From Neolewinella persica DSM 23188 (GTDB lineage Bacteria > Bacteroidota > Bacteroidia > Chitinophagales > Saprospiraceae), in NCBI RefSeq assembly GCF_000373105.1, contig NZ_KB890447.1:123409-187408 (forward strand): a stretch of 64,000 nucleotides of DNA, in the 5' to 3' direction. Both the position numbers and the translations under genes were made by a program. Shown one piece after another: positions 51,720 through 60,978 of the stretch (its first letter is position 1; each line of letters starts with the position of its first letter). The notes below the pieces were generated by a model that saw only the letters and a program-made list of their open reading frames with translations, had not been told where the DNA came from and made no database searches.

Positions 51720-53036
51720 ATGAAATTGCCATTCCTACTAGCCGCCACCTTTCTACTGATCTCCAACTGTAATGGACAGCCGGAGGAGAGGTTTTATGCC
51801 GTCTTTCCCAAAATGCAGTACCTGGAGGACCTGGACTCCCTGGCGGCCAAACTGGTCTCCATCCACCCCTCGCCCTTTGAGTTTACCGGGGAGGCGGACT
51901 TTAACGAACGTTACCAGAAATTGAGGGACAGCGTCGATGAGGATACAGCATTCAGGGAGTTTATTTGGATGTGCAGCGAGCTGGTGGCCAGCCTTAATTG
52001 TGGGCATACGTCGTTGGGATGGTTTAATCAGGAGGCCAAAATCCTGCCAAAGAAACTGATGTTTCCGCTGGAGGGGAAGGTGATCGATGGCCGGTTGTAC
52101 GTAACGGATCCATTGGTCAATCGTGAGGTAATCAGGCCAGGGGCGGAGATCTTTTCGATCAATGGGGTAGAGGTGACCACTTTGGTGGATCGGATCTATG
52201 CGCACATCAACTCGCAGGGAGATAACACTACGTATAAAGGATTGCTGATGAGCAGCTATTTGCCTTATTACGTCAGTTATGCGTTGGATTTTCCGGAAAC
52301 GTTCAGTGTGGTTGTTTCCGGGGAGTTGGATCCCGTAAATCTGGCAGCGCTCAGCGAATACCGGCCCAAACCCAGGATTAGCCCGCAGGCGGCTTGCCAG
52401 GACAACTTGTGCCTGGAGATACTGAAAGACCAGCAAACGGCTCTGCTGACCATCCGTTCCTTTGCTTACTATGGGAATAAATTCCCCGAATATGAGGCCT
52501 TCATTGATCGGTCCTTCGCCGAAATAGAAAGCAAGGGGATCGAAAACCTCATCATTGACGTCAGGATGAATGACGGAGGGCCCTCTTATGCGGCCATGCA
52601 TTTACTTAAATACCTATTCGATTCACCGTTCAGGTACTGGTCCAAAACTGCATTTGACGACGAGGCCGTCGAAGTCTACCAGCCTCACGCGAATGCGTTT
52701 GACGGTAAGCTCTTCGTCCTTATGGACGGGAATTGTAGTTCTACCACCCCCCACTTCTTATCGATATTTAAACAGAACAGATTAGGAGTGCTGATCGGTC
52801 AGGAAGCCAACGGGAACCATCTTACCTTCGGAGGGCAAAAATGGCTGGAACTGCCCAATACAAAAATTAAGTACTGCGTGGGCCGGAACACTTACATCTC
52901 CTCAGCGACCAACTTCGATAAGCGACGAGGTATCTTACCCGACCACCACGTCGTACAGGGTATAGGTGATTTGTTGGACGCTAAGGACACCGTACTGGAT
53001 TATGTATTGGAAATGGTTGGGAGTACAGGGGAGTAG
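51720..53036 (+). CDS. S41-family peptidase lipoprotein
   Basis: A 438-residue protein with a lipoprotein signal (LAATFLLISNC). The N-terminal helical domain (about 25-110) contains LVASLNCGHTSL, with a His that recurs in this family. A PDZ-like domain spans about 115-190. The S41 core has IENLIIDVRMNDGGPS and MDGNCSSTTPHFL, the latter with the probable catalytic serine, then LIGQEANGN. It would cleave peptides in the periplasm. Substrate unknown; single gene. Confidence 0.82.
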   Translation: MKLPFLLAATFLLISNCNGQPEERFYAVFPKMQYLEDLDSLAAKLVSIHPSPFEFTGEADFNERYQKLRDSVDEDTAFREFIWMCSELVASLNCGHTSLGWFNQEAKILPKKLMFPLEGKVIDGRLYVTDPLVNREVIRPGAEIFSINGVEVTTLVDRIYAHINSQGDNTTYKGLLMSSYLPYYVSYALDFPETFSVVVSGELDPVNLAALSEYRPKPRISPQAACQDNLCLEILKDQQTALLTIRSFAYYGNKFPEYEAFIDRSFAEIESKGIENLIIDVRMNDGGPSYAAMHLLKYLFDSPFRYWSKTAFDDEAVEVYQPHANAFDGKLFVLMDGNCSSTTPHFLSIFKQNRLGVLIGQEANGNHLTFGGQKWLELPNTKIKYCVGRNTYISSATNFDKRRGILPDHHVVQGIGDLLDAKDTVLDYVLEMVGSTGE

Positions 53037-53107
53037 GTAGGCCATTCGTTAAATTCAGAACCATTCTCCGAATTCAGCCGTTAGGTTTTTAACCAACTTT
53101 TACCGCC

Positions 53108-53320
53108 ATGAAATTGCAAATTATCTCCCGTTCCATCCTCTTTCTAGCCGTCCTGTTGTTAGTACTGACCGGCTTTTTTCCCTCGCCAACCATGATCGCC
53201 CTCACGGCCACCGCTTCGTCGGTACTCGTGCTCTGGCAGGCTTACGCCATTTTGCGGGATGACAGCGGACTGACCCCATATGACAAGCTATCGAAGTATG
53301 ACGGGTACCTGCGTAAGTAG
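53108..53320 (+). CDS. Small two-helix membrane protein
   Basis: A 70-residue protein with two predicted membrane helices (about 8-24 and 30-50) and a polar C-terminal tail (DDSGLTPYDKLSKYDGYLRK). It lies 71 bases after the S41 gene. No family recognised; size and hydrophobicity support a real gene. Confidence 0.6.
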   Translation: MKLQIISRSILFLAVLLLVLTGFFPSPTMIALTATASSVLVLWQAYAILRDDSGLTPYDKLSKYDGYLRK

Positions 53321-53413
53321 GTGCTAAGGGACGCCGTATAAATAACTTACTGGTTTGAAATACATTGGAAGCACCACTTTCGCCATTCAGTTATCTTCGA
53401 TGAGCTACCCGGT

Positions 53414-54625
53414 CTAATATACCACCCGAAATTTTTTCCAGGCAGACCATTCTCCGGTGTCGTCACGCTTTCGGAAGTTACCATCTTTATGCTCATAGAT
53501 GAGCGTATCGTTTTGATCGTAGGTACGAACGGTATAATCGTTTTTTCCAGTGTTCGATAGGACTGTTTGAGGAGCGTGGGTTTCAGTACCATCATATACC
53601 GCCGTTGTTACGCTGCGCGTAACCTGCTTACCATCAGCTTTCTCAATGACTTCTTTCTTTATCTGATTTTGCCAGGCGTCGTAGGTAAAGCTAGTGTGCG
53701 ACTCCTTGAGTACGCCCGTTTGTTTGCCGACCTTCCAAACAGACTCTTTGTCGATCGAGATAATATGGTTGTTTTGATTGAAGGTGTTCTTCGTTGTCCT
53801 TTTAATTTTCGGATCGTCGAATGCTTCTAGCAACATATTTCCCCGGTCGTCGAAGGTCTTGGCGGTGATGCGGTCCCCGTTGAGGTGGGTGGTAAGCGTA
53901 TTTCCTTCAATGGTGTAGGAGTCCGTAAAGCTTCTTTTCTCTTTTCCTTTTTTTCCTTTCTTGGAAGCTGTTATCTCTTGCGTGATCTCCATCGTCGCTG
54001 GTGACTTCTGTACGCGGTAAACTACTTTCGACGTCGATATGCTCGTGGGAGGCGTAGGTCGGATCGACTTTGGGCTGATGTACGATTCCTTTTGGGTTTC
54101 AATTTTACTGATGAGGCCCTGCTCATTGTAGGAAAAATTATGTATCGGTCGGTAGAAGATGTAATCCTTTTTCTTTGCTTTACTGCCTCGGTAAAAACCA
54201 ACCTTGGTTAGCTTAGTAACTCTTCCGTTTTCAAACTCGGGGATGAACGTTGATCCCCGGTCTATCTTGGTGATCTTTCCATCCTTGTCGGTAAAAACGG
54301 AGGCCATTTTAAATTTCCCATGGTAAAGATCAAGCCTTTCGGGAGTTACCTGGTGAAGGGACAGGACTACTGCCGGTTCGGCCTTCAGTAAATTAGATTT
54401 TGGGCCCATTAAAGTTTTGTCGTAGTCAACTGACCAACGATTTTCCTCCATCTCTTTCAGAGAGGTAGGGTCCAGGGGTAAAAGGTTTTCTGGGAGCTGG
54501 CCTTCGAGCGGCATGGCGGCATTGAAAGCCGCTAATTTTTGTTCCAGATTGTCTATCGCTTGCCCGCTTAACAGGCCAGTCGTTAATAATAAGGAGACGA
54601 AAATTGAAATGCGTGAAATTGTCAT
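53414..54625 (-). CDS. Secreted hypothetical protein with YD-like repeat character
   Basis: A 403-residue protein from the ATG at 54625; the open frame continues upstream but lacks a plausible start. Signal peptide ISIFVSLLLTTGLLSGQ. The mature part has periodic Tyr-Asp-x-x-G-like units (RPIHNFSYNEQGLISKIETQ; KTFDDRGNMLLEAFDD; RTYDQNDTLIYEHKDGN) reminiscent of RHS/YD repeats, giving a beta structure. No toxin domain follows. Function unknown; it probably acts outside the cytoplasm. Confidence 0.65.
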   Translation of the reverse strand: MTISRISIFVSLLLTTGLLSGQAIDNLEQKLAAFNAAMPLEGQLPENLLPLDPTSLKEMEENRWSVDYDKTLMGPKSNLLKAEPAVVLSLHQVTPERLDLYHGKFKMASVFTDKDGKITKIDRGSTFIPEFENGRVTKLTKVGFYRGSKAKKKDYIFYRPIHNFSYNEQGLISKIETQKESYISPKSIRPTPPTSISTSKVVYRVQKSPATMEITQEITASKKGKKGKEKRSFTDSYTIEGNTLTTHLNGDRITAKTFDDRGNMLLEAFDDPKIKRTTKNTFNQNNHIISIDKESVWKVGKQTGVLKESHTSFTYDAWQNQIKKEVIEKADGKQVTRSVTTAVYDGTETHAPQTVLSNTGKNDYTVRTYDQNDTLIYEHKDGNFRKRDDTGEWSAWKKFRVVY

Positions 54626-55031
54626 AGAGGTTTTATTAGGTGAATAAGACGATCTTTCAAAGTGGATGTGTGCTAAAACAAGCATGGCTGGTTTACCACA
54701 CGACATCCAGGTATTTATCAAGAAATGATCAATCGCAGACCCAAAGTGAGTCCTTTTCAGGTAGGTGTATATTCTCTCAAAAGAGCCGCTAAGGTAGGAA
54801 AACGTTTTAATTCGGGACCGTGAAGACCCCATTGCGAAACCAATGCATTGAACCTTTGCTCCAACAACCTCCCCGGCACCCGCGCCCCCGCCCAAAAGAA
54901 GTCAGCCGGTCAAACACGCACCTGACAGCGCACCAGACGCCGTACAGGGAAAGCGAAGAGTCCGAACGACAGCGACTCTCCGGCTCCCTGACTTTGCGAC
55001 TCTCTGACTCCTTGACTATCTTCGCCCACCT
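54626..55031. other. Intergenic stretch between divergent genes, with a 19-bp repeat
   Basis: It holds the promoters of the divergent hypothetical gene and mutS, though neither consensus is clear. Bases 54876-54893 (GCACCCGCGCCCCCGCCC) are a diverged copy of the dispersed repeat, C-rich towards mutS. Bases 54964-55020 contain GACTCT/CTGACT short tandem units. Confidence 0.5.
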
Positions 55032-57752
55032 ATGGCAAAGGCAAAGAAAAAAGGCTCCAAAAAGGTCACCCCCCTAATGCAGCAGTACAACCAGGTGAAG
55101 GCCAAGCACCCGGACTCGCTGCTCCTCTTTCGCGTGGGGGACTTCTACGAAACCTTCGGTGAAGATGCCGTCAAAGCCGCCCAGACCCTGGGCATCGTCC
55201 AGACCAGCCGGAACAACGGTGGGTCCGACGTAGAGCTGGCTGGCTTCCCCTACCACAGCCTCGATACCTACCTGCCCCGGCTCGTAAAAGCCGGCTACCG
55301 CGTCGCCATTTGTGAGCAATTGGAAAAGCCCTCGAAGGAGAAGAAGATCGTCCGCAGAGGTGTCACCGAAATCGTGACGCCCGGCCTGGCCGTCGATGAT
55401 AAATTACTGGAGCACAAGACCAATAATTTCCTTGCCTGTGTCTCCTACGCCGGCGGAAAACAGGACCTCTACGGCCTGAGCTTGCTCGACATCAGCACCG
55501 GCGAGTTCCTCGCCGCCGAGGGCGCCGCCGACTACGTCGATAAGCTGCTGCAAAGCTTCCAACCCAAAGAAGTCCTCATCAATAAGGGCCGGAGCAAAGA
55601 CTTTCTCAAAACTTTCGGCGACCGGTTCTATATGACCACCCGCGACGAGTGGATTTTCACCACCGACTACACCCAGGAAAAACTCCTGCGGCAGTTCAAC
55701 GCCGTTAGCCTCAAAGGCTTCGGTATTGAAAAAATGGAACTGGCCCAAATCGCTGCCGGTGCCATTCTCCACTATCTCGAAACCACCGAGAACAAGAACC
55801 TCCAGCACATCACGCGCATCAACCGGCTGGCCAACGACCGTTACGTTTGGCTCGATCGGTTCACCATCCGCAACCTCGAATTGCTACACTCTCCGCACGA
55901 CAACGGCGTGCCGCTGGTGCAGGTCATGGACCAGACCGTCACCCCAATGGGCGGACGCCTGTTGCGTAAGTGGGTGGTACTGCCGCTCCTCGAAGCCAAG
56001 GCGATCAAAAGTCGGCACACCGTTGTCCGTGCCTTCGTCGAAAACGCCGTTTTGCTGCAGGACCTCGACGAGCACCTCCGCAAAATCGGCGACCTCGAAC
56101 GTCTCATCTCCAAGGTGCCACTGGGCAAAGTAAACCCGCGCGAAATCCGATCGTTGAGTAACGCGCTTTGCGCCCTCGATCCGATCATAGGTCTGTTGGC
56201 AGATACGGGAAACCCCGTACTGTCCGACATTGCCAATCGCCTTGATCCGCTGCCCGACGTCTGCACCGAAATTGACCGCCAGCTGAAGGAATCACCTGCC
56301 GTGAACCTGCATAAAGGCGGTGTCATCGCTGACGGCTTCGATCCGGAACTGGATGAACTGCGCGACATCACCCGCAACGGTAAAAGCCGCCTTGCCGGCA
56401 TCCAGCAACGCGAAGCCGAGCGGACGGGCATCAGCAGCCTCAAGATCGGCTTCAACAACGTTTTCGGCTACTACCTCGAAGTCACCAATAAGTACAAGGA
56501 CCAGGCACCGGAGGATTGGACGCGTAAGCAGACGCTCACCAACGCCGAACGCTACATCACCGAGGAACTAAAGATCCTGGAAGACAAGATCCTTAACGCC
56601 GAAGACAAGATTCTGCAGCGGGAAGAGGAACTCTACGAAGAGCTCGTCGTCTGGCTCCAACAGTACATCGCGCCGGTACAACGCAACGCCGCTTTGATCG
56701 GCCAACTCGATTGCCTGCTCAGCTTCGCCAAGCTCGCCAACCGCAACCGCTACGTGGAACCGGTATTGGACGACAGCAAAGACATCGAGATCGTACAGGG
56801 CCGCCACCCCGTGATCGAAAAGCAACTTGCGGTGGGGGAGCAGTACGTCCCGAACGACGTGCAACTCGACCCCGACGGCCAGCAAATCATCATGATCACC
56901 GGTCCGAACATGAGCGGTAAATCGGCCCTGCTTCGGCAGACTGCCCTGATCTGCCTCATGGCGCAGATGGGCAGTTTCGTGCCGGCGGAGCGGGTTCGCT
57001 TAGGCCTCATCGACCGGGTATTTACTCGCGTCGGTGCCAGCGACAACATCAGCTCTGGCGAGTCGACCTTCATGGTGGAAATGAACGAGACGGCGTCGAT
57101 TATGAACAACATCACGGACCGTTCGCTGATCCTGCTCGACGAGATCGGTCGGGGTACCTCCACCTTCGACGGCATCAGCATCGCCTGGGCCATCGCCGAG
57201 TACCTGCACAGCAACGGCAACACGCGGCCCAAGACCCTGTTTGCCACGCACTACCACGAGCTCAACGAGCTGGGCGACCGGCTGGAGCGCATCAAGAACT
57301 ACAACGTGGCCATCAAGGAGCACGGCAACAAGATCATCTTCCTGCGTAAACTCGTGCCGGGCGGTTCCAACCACAGCTTCGGTATCCACGTCGCGCAGAT
57401 GGCCGGCATGCCCCGGGAGATCGTGCGGCGGGCTACGGATATTCTGGCGCAGCTGGAGAGCCAGCACATCAATACGCAGCAGGAGGGCGGGGCCGCAGGT
57501 GCAGGGGAGAGCTCGTCGGCCGAGACGGCCGGCAGGCCTGGCTCGTCCGCCGAGCGTTCCGGTGCTCCCGCCGTAAAGCCCATAGCTGCTGCAAATTTCA
57601 GCCAACCCGCCCCCCAGCTCTCTATCTTCGAAACGGTGGACCCCACCGCCGGGGCCATCAAAGCCGCCCTCGAACAGGTGAACATCAACAACATGACGCC
57701 GATTGAGTGTATGATGAAGTTGAATGAGATGTTGGGGTTGTTGGAGGAGTAG
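55032..57752 (+). CDS. mutS: DNA mismatch repair protein MutS
   Basis: A 906-residue MutS. The mismatch-binding Phe 38-Tyr-Glu 40 motif lies in VGDFYETFG. The connector, core and clamp domains follow, then the ATPase with Walker A GPNMSGKS at residues 624-631 and Walker B LLDEIGRGTSTFDG near 700, plus the signature ATHYHEL. It recognises mispairs and recruits MutL. Between the ATPase helix and the C-terminal segment, residues about 815-850 form a low-complexity linker (GGAAGAGESS and following) that contains the dispersed repeat. The last 16 codons have no third-position C. Single gene; its start ATG is clear. Confidence 0.97.
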   Translation: MAKAKKKGSKKVTPLMQQYNQVKAKHPDSLLLFRVGDFYETFGEDAVKAAQTLGIVQTSRNNGGSDVELAGFPYHSLDTYLPRLVKAGYRVAICEQLEKPSKEKKIVRRGVTEIVTPGLAVDDKLLEHKTNNFLACVSYAGGKQDLYGLSLLDISTGEFLAAEGAADYVDKLLQSFQPKEVLINKGRSKDFLKTFGDRFYMTTRDEWIFTTDYTQEKLLRQFNAVSLKGFGIEKMELAQIAAGAILHYLETTENKNLQHITRINRLANDRYVWLDRFTIRNLELLHSPHDNGVPLVQVMDQTVTPMGGRLLRKWVVLPLLEAKAIKSRHTVVRAFVENAVLLQDLDEHLRKIGDLERLISKVPLGKVNPREIRSLSNALCALDPIIGLLADTGNPVLSDIANRLDPLPDVCTEIDRQLKESPAVNLHKGGVIADGFDPELDELRDITRNGKSRLAGIQQREAERTGISSLKIGFNNVFGYYLEVTNKYKDQAPEDWTRKQTLTNAERYITEELKILEDKILNAEDKILQREEELYEELVVWLQQYIAPVQRNAALIGQLDCLLSFAKLANRNRYVEPVLDDSKDIEIVQGRHPVIEKQLAVGEQYVPNDVQLDPDGQQIIMITGPNMSGKSALLRQTALICLMAQMGSFVPAERVRLGLIDRVFTRVGASDNISSGESTFMVEMNETASIMNNITDRSLILLDEIGRGTSTFDGISIAWAIAEYLHSNGNTRPKTLFATHYHELNELGDRLERIKNYNVAIKEHGNKIIFLRKLVPGGSNHSFGIHVAQMAGMPREIVRRATDILAQLESQHINTQQEGGAAGAGESSSAETAGRPGSSAERSGAPAVKPIAAANFSQPAPQLSIFETVDPTAGAIKAALEQVNINNMTPIECMMKLNEMLGLLEE
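57485..57503 (+). repeat. Dispersed 19-bp repeat inside mutS
   Basis: GGGCGGGGCCGCAGGTGCA, G-rich orientation near the 3' end of the gene, encoding GGAAGA in the C-terminal linker. Confidence 0.75.
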
Positions 57753-57816
57753 TTGGTAATTACTTAACAAAGGGTATACCTTAGCATAACTATTAACCAG
57801 CTATTTACCCTCATTA

Positions 57817-60108
57817 ATGAAATATTTCCTACAGTTTCTATTGCTCTTTACGCTATTTTATTCTGCTTGTGCGCAAACCCCGGAAACAGAAGAGCCAACT
57901 ACCTCACCCAGCACTAGCCCGGAGCGCCCTCCTCAGGTAGAAGGGATAACCCTAAATACCGTCTCCTCCCGATTTACGAAAGCGCAAATGGGGCTAACAT
58001 ATAAATTTTCTAAAGACAAGCTACAGGGCATGAAGTATGGTGACAGTATTGTCATCCCATTCATCTATGAAGAGCTCCCTTACCGTTTAAGCCCAATCAT
58101 GATCGCAAAGCTCAACGGGAAATTCGGAATGATCAATGATGAAAACGAGACAATAGTCCCCTTTGAGTACGACAGGATTCGCTATCACCGATCAGGGATA
58201 GTGATTGCCGTGAAAGACGGTAAGCATGGCGCAATTGACTTAGCCGGTGGCCCGCTGATCGCTTTTGATTACGAAGACCTCTCCCTGCCTTATTTCGACG
58301 TTACGTCGAATAAAGTGATCTTTAAAAAAGATGGCAAGATGGGCCTGATGACAAAGAACGAGGAAGTCCTGGTGCCCGCCGAATTTGAAATGTTTTACTG
58401 GGTAGCGCCGAATAGAATTGTATCGGCAGAAAAAAAAGAAGGAAAGTATAGTGTGCTCGATTCCCTCGGTAATATGGTCGCTAAAAATGCTTTTTCATCG
58501 CGTCCCGAATATTGGCATGACGGGCACTTTATCATTAAACAAGACAACTTATACGGTATAGCTTCAGAGAAAGGGAAAACGCTGATAAAGCCTGCTTACA
58601 GGCAACTAAAACGTTTTCCATTGGGCTACGGCTATTTAGGAAAGAACCTGGAGATCAGGGGAGAGAACGGCTACGGGGTATTGAGTACTAACCTAAAAGA
58701 AATCGTTCCTCCGCAGTACGAGAAAGTTGAGGTAAAGCCTAACGGCTTTACCATCGTACAGTCTGGGGATGACTTTGGAGTTTACACGCCTACGGGAGAA
58801 GTACTAATCCCCGTCGGGCTTCATCGTATTCGGAGCATTAATACACTTCACTTTAGGGTATTCGATAAGGAATCTGCCTTGTCAAAAATTATTGACACCT
58901 CGGGAAATGTCATCCTGAAAGATCTTACGCAGAGTTTTATTGCGGGAGCTGGAGAGGTGATTGCACTAAGTGTTAACCGTCCCGGATCACGCATGGTCTC
59001 CGGTTCTCAGATGTATGATAAAGCGGGTAACAAAATCAGTGAGGAAGTATACCGCGAAATTCGGGCCTTTTTACCTTTCCTAAGGCTAGAGAAAGACACT
59101 CCCAGCCGCTACGCAATGTTTACCAGTGACGGAAAACCCCTGACCGACTTCATCTATCAGCGAATGATTCTCGGGAGCGCCGAGGCTGGAGAACCAACGC
59201 TCGATCATTACCGTACACGAGCAGCCAGAGACGGACGTTGGTATGCATTGGATCAGTATGGGCGGGAGCGGGAAAAACTCGGCGTTTTCGTAGATCCGGA
59301 TCAAAAATTTCTTGACGAATTATCGGCAAAAGCAGGAAAGAAAGTTGAGATGAAACCCTACACCGGACTCACCCCACAGCAAGAAAAAATACAGAAAAAG
59401 GTAGGGGAGACCCTTACCGGGTATTGGTACAATTCACATGTCATAGAGGAGGGCAAGGTACTCGAAGAAATTACCATTGATGCCGAAGGCAAGACTACTC
59501 GTATCCTGACGTGGTACGATTCTGAAAAAAAATACCACACCTTCAGGCAGGTTTACTTCGCCCAGTTTCTTGGAAATAGTACGGTCTTAATAAAACCCCA
59601 GTACGATTGGTTTGTCGATACTGGAGGTCGGACTAAACTTCCTGCGGGTCTTGAAAAGATCATTGAAAACCGGCTGGAAATCCAATACAACTACGGCGGG
59701 TCTGATCCCACGTTGGCACATTACGTCATGGGGAAAGATATGGGTATCGAACTGTCCAACAAGTCGGTGCATGAGGTCTTGGTTGATAACCTCATTGCGC
59801 AAAACAAATTGCGCGGAATATCAGAAGGGCGCCCGGGAGGCATAATGGACCCCAAGTACTTTATTGACCTCGACCAGAAGACATTGACCATAGGAACCTG
59901 TTTACCAAGTTATACACTTGGGAAGGTGGCCGAAGATAAGGATGGCCTCTATCTAATACCCACCACATTTCAGGGCAGTCGCACTGGTGCAATCAGCGGT
60001 ATGATCATGCAAGTTCGCTACATCGGGCCAGATGGAAAAATGAAACAAGGTAACCTCCAATTGGAATTGATGAATGGCAGCACCATGGGGATACGAGAAG
60101 TGAATTAA
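57817..60108 (+). CDS. WG-repeat lipoprotein
   Basis: A 763-residue protein with a lipoprotein-like signal (FLQFLLLFTLFYSACAQ). Residues about 70-480 hold WG repeats of roughly 45 residues (for example LNGKFGMINDENETIVPFEY, VKDGKHGAIDLAG, KDGKMGLMTKNEEVLVPAEF). The final 250 residues form a separate domain (about 500-763) with no name I know. WG-repeat proteins are common surface proteins in Bacteroidota; function is poorly known. It follows mutS by 64 bases but is probably a separate unit, with lower GC content. Confidence 0.8.
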   Translation: MKYFLQFLLLFTLFYSACAQTPETEEPTTSPSTSPERPPQVEGITLNTVSSRFTKAQMGLTYKFSKDKLQGMKYGDSIVIPFIYEELPYRLSPIMIAKLNGKFGMINDENETIVPFEYDRIRYHRSGIVIAVKDGKHGAIDLAGGPLIAFDYEDLSLPYFDVTSNKVIFKKDGKMGLMTKNEEVLVPAEFEMFYWVAPNRIVSAEKKEGKYSVLDSLGNMVAKNAFSSRPEYWHDGHFIIKQDNLYGIASEKGKTLIKPAYRQLKRFPLGYGYLGKNLEIRGENGYGVLSTNLKEIVPPQYEKVEVKPNGFTIVQSGDDFGVYTPTGEVLIPVGLHRIRSINTLHFRVFDKESALSKIIDTSGNVILKDLTQSFIAGAGEVIALSVNRPGSRMVSGSQMYDKAGNKISEEVYREIRAFLPFLRLEKDTPSRYAMFTSDGKPLTDFIYQRMILGSAEAGEPTLDHYRTRAARDGRWYALDQYGREREKLGVFVDPDQKFLDELSAKAGKKVEMKPYTGLTPQQEKIQKKVGETLTGYWYNSHVIEEGKVLEEITIDAEGKTTRILTWYDSEKKYHTFRQVYFAQFLGNSTVLIKPQYDWFVDTGGRTKLPAGLEKIIENRLEIQYNYGGSDPTLAHYVMGKDMGIELSNKSVHEVLVDNLIAQNKLRGISEGRPGGIMDPKYFIDLDQKTLTIGTCLPSYTLGKVAEDKDGLYLIPTTFQGSRTGAISGMIMQVRYIGPDGKMKQGNLQLELMNGSTMGIREVN

Positions 60109-60173
60109 TGAAAGAAAGCTCTTATTATTGTCAGTAGCGCGCTATTTGCTTTTCATTTGCGGGCTTAACTTTA

Positions 60174-60911
60174 GTGCCAGACCTATTAACAAATGAAAAG
60201 CCTTTTAACCCTAATGCTCCTTTGTGGGTATCGTCTTACTATTTGCGGCAAACTACCAATTACCTGAACACCCTGGGCAACGGTACGCAGGAACTCACCA
60301 TCATCACTGACTACCTGGTAACGGAAGCCGAGTTCAAGTCCATTGTCCGTGCCGTACAATACCAGGCCCCGGATTGGCCAACTATGGACGGCGAACACGC
60401 CGTTCACGTAAGCTATGAATGGGCCTGCGGCGAGCTGAACGACTTCGACCAAATTTTCCTGGTCACCAGCCCATCCATTTTTCCGGGGGTTAATGCGGGG
60501 GCGGATACCATCGTTTGTTTTCCTGACACCCTCTCCCTGAACGTTGCCAGCCCCCTGGGAACAAACTTCGCCTGGAACAACGGAGATACCTCCCGCATCA
60601 TCACGGTGACGGAGCCAGGGGACTACGCCGTCACCGTCAGTAATTTTTGCGGTGCCGACTCCGCCTTTTTTATGGTAGTAGCTAATCAGGATCCACCGTT
60701 GACGAATGAAAGTTACCTCTTCGAACTGTGCCCCGGAGACAGCGTACGCTTTCGTCCGGAGAGTGACGGTGCCCGAACCCACTGCTGGGAGGACGGCAGC
60801 ATTAATCCCTGGCGAACCTTTGCACGGCGGGAGATTACCGGGTCATACGCGGAGTAAAGGAGCAAGGAGGAGAAGGGGCGTCCGCAGGTCAAAATCCGTT
60901 GCTGGGCAAGC
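60174..60911 (+). pseudogene. Frameshifted remnant of a secreted adhesin-like protein
   Basis: Three frames are needed to read one protein. A typical signal peptide start, MKSLLTLMLL, begins at ATG 60193. A hydrophobic continuation, VGIVLLFAANY, lies in a second frame. The body lies in a third: the ELTIITDYLV region, then two PKD-like units with AGADTIVCFPDTLSLNV and NNGDTSRIITVTEPGDYAVT. Near 60835 the expected GDYRV appears in another frame, which runs to a stop at 60909-60911. The PKD-like repeats are typical of gliding/adhesion proteins with T9SS tails. Sequencing error is possible for one shift but less likely for three. Confidence 0.6.
60875..60890 (+). repeat. Diverged 19-bp repeat at the end of the adhesin remnant
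   Basis: GGGGCGTCCGCAGGTC, G-rich orientation, two or three mismatches to consensus. Confidence 0.4.
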
Positions 60912-60978
60912 CCGCCAGAAAGCTTAAATCGGTTGAATAGAAATTGGGACAAGGGGCGGCTAAAATAGGTAAAAAGAT

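Noticed and set aside
54626-54895. 90-residue N-terminal extension of the YD-like secreted protein
   Set aside because: The signal peptide begins at the ATG at 54625; the extension precedes it and reads like non-coding sequence.
57000-57770. 256-residue antisense frame over the end of mutS
   Set aside because: Shadow of mutS codon bias with no recognisable domain.
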